From Balneolales bacterium (GTDB lineage: Bacteria > Bacteroidota > Rhodothermia > Balneolales > Natronogracilivirgulaceae), in NCBI GenBank assembly GCA_007133875.1, contig SLLW01000132.1:1-6332 (forward strand): a stretch of 6,332 bases of DNA, given 5' to 3'. Numbering within the stretch: the first letter of the stretch is position 1; the number at the start of each line of letters is the position of its first letter. Both the position numbers and the translations under genes were made by a program. Shown one piece after another: positions 1 to 6,332 of this stretch. Under the pieces are notes generated by a model. The model worked only from the letters and a program-made list of their open reading frames with translations, was not told where the DNA came from and did no database searches.

Positions 1-731
1 AATGGCAACAACTTTTCAACGGCCAGAACCTCTCAAATTGGGACAAGTATCTGGGCACTTCGCTGGGCAGTGAGTTTGATCATCTCGCGGAAGACGCTAT
101 ACCCGAACAAGTATTTTCCGTAGTGGAAGAAGAGGGTGAGCCTGCCATTCGTATCACCGGAGAAATTAACGGCTCACTGGCTACTGAGGAGTCTTTTGAG
201 AATTATCACCTTCGCATGGACTTCAAGTGGGGGGAAACAGTATATAGCACGAGAAACAGCGGATTGCTCTACCACAGTTTCGGGGATTTTGGAGAGTCCC
301 TGGGTACCTGGATGCCGAACATCGAATTTCAGATGTGGACCGACAACCTGGGTGACACCTATCTGATGGGGAATACCACTACCCAAACCGAAGTAACCAG
401 GGAAGCTGATGAATTTATTTATACTCCCGGTGAAGAGTTGCTGACCTTTGGCGAGGATGACCATGGCCGTCTGATCCGTAAAAATTTGGATAACGAAGCC
501 CCACTGGGTGAGTGGAATACTATTGAGCTTTATACCTATGGCCGCACCGCTGTTCATGTGGTCAACGGGGTGGTCGTCAAAGTCAATCAAAATACCGGCA
601 CTTATGAAAATGGAACCATTGAGCCATTGACCTCGGGTAAAATTCAGATTCAATCCGAAGGCGGGGAGCTTTTCATCAGGAACGTGGATATCCGGCAGAT
701 CGATGAGATTCCGCATTCCATCCTGCCGTAG
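1..731 (+). CDS. 3-keto-disaccharide hydrolase (DUF1080) domain protein, 5' end missing
   Basis: The open frame enters from the left edge (first full codon at position 3) and runs 242 residues to a TAG at 729-731. The first visible residues, WQQLFNGQNLSNW, are the hallmark N-terminal motif of the DUF1080 / 3-keto-disaccharide hydrolase family, which has a concanavalin-like beta-sandwich. Further family blocks follow in order: a beta-strand stretch with FKWG, NSGLLYHS (like the family NSG-hydrophobic block), IEFQMWTDN with GDTYLMG, then GEWNTIELY, an HVVNG turn, and the C-terminal GKIQIQSEGGELFIRNVDIR. Members are usually secreted or lipoproteins that act on oxidised disaccharides or other glycans. 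The start codon and any signal peptide lie outside the window, so localisation cannot be judged. The domain itself looks complete. The substrate is unknown; assignment rests on motif recognition and is firm for the family, weak for the exact reaction. The gene converges on the minus-strand gene downstream. Confidence 0.88.
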   Translation, partial: WQQLFNGQNLSNWDKYLGTSLGSEFDHLAEDAIPEQVFSVVEEEGEPAIRITGEINGSLATEESFENYHLRMDFKWGETVYSTRNSGLLYHSFGDFGESLGTWMPNIEFQMWTDNLGDTYLMGNTTTQTEVTREADEFIYTPGEELLTFGEDDHGRLIRKNLDNEAPLGEWNTIELYTYGRTAVHVVNGVVVKVNQNTGTYENGTIEPLTSGKIQIQSEGGELFIRNVDIRQIDEIPHSILP

Positions 732-866
732 TAAATAAATTCCGGATACTTAAACGGCTTCCGCGGGTTCGGTGGATTCCGACATCGTCACTCTGGACTT
801 AGCTGTTTTGTAAACGGGTAAATATGAGGCTATTATCGATATTTCAGGAAGTGATGCAGTAGCTGA

Positions 867-903
867 ACCCACTCAATTCCCGTATTCCTGGAATTGAGTG
901 GGT
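867..903. terminator. Hairpin between convergent genes, probable shared terminator
   Basis: An inverted repeat of 14 bp, with arms at 867-880 and 890-903 around a 9-nt loop, has no mismatch. It lies 135 bases after the hydrolase stop and 9 bases beyond the stop of the minus-strand ATP-grasp gene. On the + strand it is followed within about ten bases by a short T run (911-914). On the minus strand there is no clear U tract after it. Position and stem strength suggest a terminator serving one or both converging transcripts. The weak U tract makes a classical intrinsic terminator uncertain, and it could instead protect mRNA 3' ends. The rest of the 732-912 spacer shows nothing recognisable. Confidence 0.62.
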
Positions 904-912
904 GGAATACTT

Positions 913-1818
913 TTAAAGGACTTCCCGGGCGATCGCTTGCGCAAAATAACTTGCCGCCGGGGGATGGTGCCGTAACCAAAGTTCCGGTTCGATGATTTCA
1001 AGCTCCATCACAACCCAATCTCCGTTTTGGTCCCTCACCATGTCCACTCGACCATAGGCTGGAGGTGACGGACATGCGGCCATTGCGCGTTCCGCCAAAT
1101 CGATTTGCTGGTGGGTCGGTTCATATGCATGGACGGTTCCTCCATGATCATCCTGAACCCGGAAATCACCCGCCGTGGCCACTTTCCGGACAGCATGCGT
1201 ATAGCGGCCATCGATGATCATCAGCGTATCCTCACCTGTAAGCTGGATTTCATCCATGAAAGGTTGCATAAGAAATGATTTATCGGCGATCAATGGGTGA
1301 ACGGTAGGCTGGAGCATATCAGCATTTCCGCGGTTAACCCGAAAGGTGTGATAGGCACCACCGGAAACAGAGGGCTTCAGCACGGCCTCCTCCCATCCGG
1401 TTTCATCGAGCAGTTGATGCAGAGTGATGGAGCTGCCGGATTCAATAAATCGCGAATTCACTACCGGAATCTCCTTTGTTGCAAGATCGGTAAGATAATG
1501 TTTGTCGAGATTCCAGCGGATCAAAGATATATCGTTGCAGAGCCGGGTCTGCTTTTCGATCCTGTCCAGCCAGTTGGTGAACTCACTTACCCGTTCATAA
1601 TAATCCCAGGTAGTTCTGAAAACAGCGCAGCGAAACCGTGACCAGTCCACATCCGGATCCGCCCAGTCAATACGAACAGATGTGAGCCCGATCGCGGACA
1701 GGGCATCCTGCAACAACCGGTCATCATGAAGGATATTCCCCATATACCAATCGCCGGGCGACGCTTTTTGGGCAGTGTATCTGTGATCGGTCAGAAGTGC
1801 GATATCGGCTGTGGCCAT
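913..1818 (-). CDS. ATP-grasp family ligase (DcsG/RimK-like), substrate unknown
   Basis: This 301-residue protein has the layout of ATP-grasp carboxylate-amine ligases related to prokaryotic glutathione synthetase, RimK and cycloserine synthetase DcsG. The N-terminal part carries AVFRTTWDYYER (about residues 65-76), typical of the DcsG-like group. RWNLDKHYL (101-109) follows, with Lys106 as a probable nucleotide-binding lysine. VLKPSVSGGAYHTF (146-159) brings the second lysine, Lys148, and a flexible glycine/serine loop. MQPFMDEIQ (184-192) matches the hinge. HAVRKVATAGDFRVQ (208-222) and the closing YGRVDMV (255-261) with MELEIIEPELWL (271-282) supply acidic metal-binding residues, including Asp259, Glu272 and Glu274. 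Such enzymes activate a carboxylate as acyl-phosphate and join it to an amine or similar nucleophile; the protein should be cytosolic, as no signal or membrane segment is visible. It stands alone: its neighbours point the other way and none is a biosynthetic partner, so the product cannot be named. The ATG at 1816-1818 lacks a Shine-Dalgarno sequence but fits the family N-terminus. Confidence 0.85.
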   Translation of the reverse strand: MATADIALLTDHRYTAQKASPGDWYMGNILHDDRLLQDALSAIGLTSVRIDWADPDVDWSRFRCAVFRTTWDYYERVSEFTNWLDRIEKQTRLCNDISLIRWNLDKHYLTDLATKEIPVVNSRFIESGSSITLHQLLDETGWEEAVLKPSVSGGAYHTFRVNRGNADMLQPTVHPLIADKSFLMQPFMDEIQLTGEDTLMIIDGRYTHAVRKVATAGDFRVQDDHGGTVHAYEPTHQQIDLAERAMAACPSPPAYGRVDMVRDQNGDWVVMELEIIEPELWLRHHPPAASYFAQAIAREVL

Positions 1819-1954
1819 TTTATGAGCTGATTATTTATTTTGTTGCGTAAATCATTGCCATCCCCGGGTGTTCATTCTGCGGAACATGATGACGACAGGG
1901 CCACATTTTGGAGATTTTTTACAAGGCAGGGAAATTAACGTATCCTGACCGTGG

Positions 1955-1985
1955 TATCAAGATATTGATGATTTTCTGATCAATA
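1955..1985. promoter_or_regulatory. Cluster of alternating ATCAA/TTGAT half-sites, possible operator
   Basis: Three copies of one five-base word alternate in orientation: ATCAA at 1956-1960, TTGAT at 1965-1969 and ATCAA at 1979-1983. The second and third form a 7-bp inverted repeat, TATTGAT/ATCAATA (1963-1969 and 1979-1985). The site sits in the divergent spacer about 140 bases from the ATP-grasp start and 240 from the amphi-Trp start. Alternating half-sites can bind a dimeric regulator, but words this short also arise by chance in AT-rich DNA. No regulator gene is nearby. Confidence 0.25.
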
Positions 1986-2008
1986 GAAAAACTCTTTTTC
2001 GTTTTTCT
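1985..2008. repeat. Short inverted repeat AGAAAAAC/GTTTTTCT
   Basis: Arms of eight bases at 1985-1992 and 2001-2008 are exact reverse complements around an eight-base, T-rich loop. The repeat directly adjoins the ATCAA half-site cluster. The stem is mostly A-T, so it would be a weak RNA hairpin. It may be part of a binding site or simply a product of the A and T runs. Confidence 0.25.
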
Positions 2009-2064
2009 CCGGTAGAAAACATCTTCACACGGAGTTTTATAGTTTTTATTATTTTCAAATACGC

Positions 2065-2088
2065 AATAAGGTGCTTTTACTCCTTATT
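2065..2088. repeat. Short inverted repeat AATAAGG/CCTTATT
   Basis: Seven-base arms at 2065-2071 and 2082-2088 match perfectly around a ten-base loop. The repeat is about 140 bases upstream of the amphi-Trp start. It could be an operator or a leader hairpin. No T tract follows, so it is not a typical intrinsic terminator. Confidence 0.25.
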
Positions 2089-2226
2089 CAGATCACTGTA
2101 AGCTTCAAATTCATCCGGCGCTTTTCTCGTTGGTACCGTTTGAAGCCGGGTTACAACGCGCCCGAAGATTACGACATGGTGATCCAGGATCGAAATCACA
2201 AACATCAACCAAATACCGGTAATCCC

Positions 2227-2502
2227 ATGGGTAAAGATCTCATTCTATTCAAAAACAAAGAACACAAATCCCGAAAGGAAGTCTCCGATTTTTTACGTCA
2301 GCTTGCCGATAAAGTCTCGGATGGAAAAGTTCAGTTGAGGCAGGGCCAGGAAGAGGTCATTCTCGATCTTCCGGAGAATATCATCATGGAAGTCGAGGTC
2401 AAGGACAAGGAGAAAGCAAAAAAAGGTATTCAACACCAACTTGAGATTGAGATAAAGTGGTATGACAACAGCGATGAGCGCGGACCAATCGAGCTTGGAT
2501 GA
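2227..2502 (+). CDS. Small amphi-Trp domain protein, function unknown
   Basis: The 91-residue product matches the amphi-Trp domain family of small proteins. After MGKDLILFKNKEHKSR comes a helix-like block EVSDFLRQLADKVSDGKV, then a strand QGQEEVILDLPENIIMEVEVKDKEK, and finally LEIEIKWYDN, where the Trp sits in an alternating hydrophobic/charged strand. These are the conserved parts in family order, and the length is typical of single-domain members. The protein is highly charged with no signal peptide or membrane segment, so it should be cytosolic. Its biochemical role is not known. The ATG at 2227 was chosen because it places the family N-terminus at residue 1. The frame stays open upstream, with alternatives at ATG 2176 and GTG 2071, but the extra residues look unrelated. 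No Shine-Dalgarno sequence precedes any of these starts. The gap to the phosphatase gene is 113 bases, so co-transcription is possible but not shown. Confidence 0.8.
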   Translation: MGKDLILFKNKEHKSRKEVSDFLRQLADKVSDGKVQLRQGQEEVILDLPENIIMEVEVKDKEKAKKGIQHQLEIEIKWYDNSDERGPIELG

Positions 2503-2615
2503 TTTCGGCTTAGCACCTAGAGGTCCGCATTGAAAGGACCGTACCCACAGGTTCGCTCCTAACAGGTACTATATTGACCCGGTTGACTGAAGTCTACGAA
2601 TCCTGCTCTTACATT

Positions 2616-3857
2616 ATGGCCAATCCCTACCCGCGCAAGGAAGCACCCGTTTACAAGGAAATCCTGATCTGGCTCCTGATCGCGACCACGCTCGCCCTGG
2701 CCAACTGGCTGATCCTCAACCCCGGCGGCATCGATGGCACCGGTATTCAAATACGCGGTCTTATCCTCCATTTGCTTTTCAGCTACTTTGTCTTTACCCA
2801 CATTTTGATCCTGGTTGCCGTCTACCGGGCAACCCTCTACCGTCGGCTTGCTGAGGCACGGATCTTCCTGCAGAATGCTGCCGGACTTCTTTTCGCTTTT
2901 GTCGGTTTCGGCGCCGGTATGTTCAACCTCCAGTGGTTCGGGGGATTCGTTTTCCTGTGGCTGTTTCCCGGGCATCACTTCCAGTTTAGTGTGATCGAAA
3001 CTCTGGATTACTGGCTCATTGTATTTGTCGCCATCACGTTCATCGGTATTTTCGCCATCTCCTACTACACCATGAGGCTCAATCTCAAGGAGAGCTATCG
3101 AATCCATCTGGAACGCGAACGGCTGCGAGGGGAACTGGAAACGGCACGCGTGATGCAGATGGAGCTGATGCCTTCGCAGGCGCCCTCGATGACCGGCCTC
3201 GATGTCGCCGGTGTCTGTGACCCGGCGCGTGAGGTGGGTGGTGACTTTTATGATTATTTCCGGCCGGATGAAACCCCGGACCGGCTGGCAATCGCGGTCG
3301 CGGATGTCAGCGGAAAGGGGATGAAAGCAGCCATGACCGCAGTCATGACCAGTGGGATGCTGCATGCTGCCGTCGCCGGTGGCCAGGCCCCCGACCGGCT
3401 GCTTCGCCTGATCAATCCGCCGCTCTATCACAAATCCGACCGCCGGATGTTCACCACCATGCTGTTCGGCGTCATCGATACGCGAAACCGGAATTTCGAG
3501 TTCGTAAATGCCGGTCAGATGCCTCCCATGTTGCTGCGCAACGGCGAAGTGGTCACGCTTGCCGCGGACGGGCCCCGTCTGCCTCTGGGCCTTACAAACG
3601 AGGTACCCTACTCCTCAACAACAGCCACCCTGCGGCCCGGCGACCGTCTCCTGCTCTATACCGACGGCGTCAACGAGTCGATGAACCCCGATCGCGAACT
3701 GTTCGGCACCGAACGGCTGGAGGAGGCGTTTGCCACCACCACAAATATCCCCGGATCGTCCGAAGCGCTGGCACATATACGATCCCGCATTGATCGGTTC
3801 ACTGATGGAAACGAACCCCATGACGACATCACCATGGTGATGGTAACGGTCGGCTGA
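2616..3857 (+). CDS. Membrane-anchored PP2C/SpoIIE-type serine/threonine phosphatase (RsbU-like)
   Basis: The 413-residue protein has an N-terminal membrane region and a C-terminal SpoIIE/RsbU phosphatase domain. Four hydrophobic segments are visible at about residues 14-34, 48-70, 88-117 (long, possibly a re-entrant pair) and 130-151. A charged helix, probably a signalling coiled coil (about 154-185), ends in the family motif ELETARVMQMELMPSQAP. The catalytic domain then shows GGDFYD (Asp210, Asp213), VADVSGKG (Asp230), FVNAGQMPP, LPLGL, LLYTDG (Asp350) and PHDDIT (Asp403, Asp404), so all the metal-binding aspartates are present and activity is likely. The usual histidine of NAGH is glutamine here. 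The family removes phosphate from STAS-domain antagonists in partner-switching control of sigma factors or other outputs. No kinase or STAS partner is encoded here, so the target is unknown. The start was set at the ATG at 2616, just before the first membrane segment; a TTG at 2574 would add 14 residues. Neither has a convincing ribosome binding site. Confidence 0.9.
   Translation: MANPYPRKEAPVYKEILIWLLIATTLALANWLILNPGGIDGTGIQIRGLILHLLFSYFVFTHILILVAVYRATLYRRLAEARIFLQNAAGLLFAFVGFGAGMFNLQWFGGFVFLWLFPGHHFQFSVIETLDYWLIVFVAITFIGIFAISYYTMRLNLKESYRIHLERERLRGELETARVMQMELMPSQAPSMTGLDVAGVCDPAREVGGDFYDYFRPDETPDRLAIAVADVSGKGMKAAMTAVMTSGMLHAAVAGGQAPDRLLRLINPPLYHKSDRRMFTTMLFGVIDTRNRNFEFVNAGQMPPMLLRNGEVVTLAADGPRLPLGLTNEVPYSSTTATLRPGDRLLLYTDGVNESMNPDRELFGTERLEEAFATTTNIPGSSEALAHIRSRIDRFTDGNEPHDDITMVMVTVG

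Positions 3858-6332
<2,475 letters not shown>

Larger units (their letters stand above)
1819..2226. other. Divergent intergenic spacer, AT-rich, with short inverted repeats
   Basis: This 408-base gap lies between the start of the minus-strand ATP-grasp gene and the start of the + strand amphi-Trp gene, so it must hold promoters for both unless they are transcribed from elsewhere. I see no gene in it and no good match to a sigma-70 or TAnnTTTG promoter on either strand. The middle (about 1955-2090) is AT-rich and holds three small inverted repeats at 1955-1985, 1985-2008 and 2065-2088. The last 156 bases (2071-2226) stay open in the frame of the amphi-Trp gene, but the encoded residues resemble no family I know. 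Confidence 0.6.

Noticed and set aside
2574..2615. Upstream TTG start for the phosphatase
   Set aside because: It would add 14 residues with no family resemblance, uses a rarer start codon and has only a weak purine stretch before it. The ATG at 2616 is preferred but the choice is not proven.
2559..3431. A 290-codon open frame on the minus strand
   Set aside because: It is antisense to the phosphatase gene, which has complete catalytic motifs on the + strand; the antisense product is low in recognisable features.

Overview
This 6.3 kb window reads as ordinary bacterial chromosome with five protein genes and no RNA genes, mobile elements or CRISPR arrays that I can see. Base composition is mixed (about half GC). 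None of the visible start codons has a convincing Shine-Dalgarno sequence, and a TAnnTTTG-type promoter element lies upstream of the last gene. Together with the gene content (3-keto-disaccharide hydrolase family, RsbU-like membrane phosphatase, amphi-Trp protein, KatG) this points to the Bacteroidota/Balneolota/Rhodothermota branch. That assignment is an inference and does not name a species.

Layout: 1-731 (+) is the 3' part of a 3-keto-disaccharide hydrolase (DUF1080) domain protein. It converges on a minus-strand gene at 913-1818, an ATP-grasp ligase of the DcsG/RimK-like group, and a strong hairpin at 867-903 lies between the two stop codons. A 408-base divergent spacer (1819-2226) separates the ATP-grasp gene from a small amphi-Trp domain gene (2227-2502, +). 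The spacer is AT-rich and holds several short inverted repeats. Next on the + strand is a membrane-anchored PP2C/SpoIIE-type serine/threonine phosphatase (2616-3857). A 394-base spacer with a candidate promoter and a short upstream ORF follows, then a catalase-peroxidase katG (4252 to the window end), cut about 37 residues before its expected C-terminus.

The genes do not form one obvious operon. KatG detoxifies hydrogen peroxide, and RsbU-like phosphatases usually drive partner-switching stress regulation, so a stress theme for the right half is possible. No anti-sigma kinase or STAS antagonist gene is present to support a circuit. I found no clear evidence of a previously undescribed system. 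The best items for a second look are the orphan ATP-grasp ligase, the repeat-rich divergent spacer, the short ORF overlapping the katG start, and an unusual proline near the KatG C-terminus.
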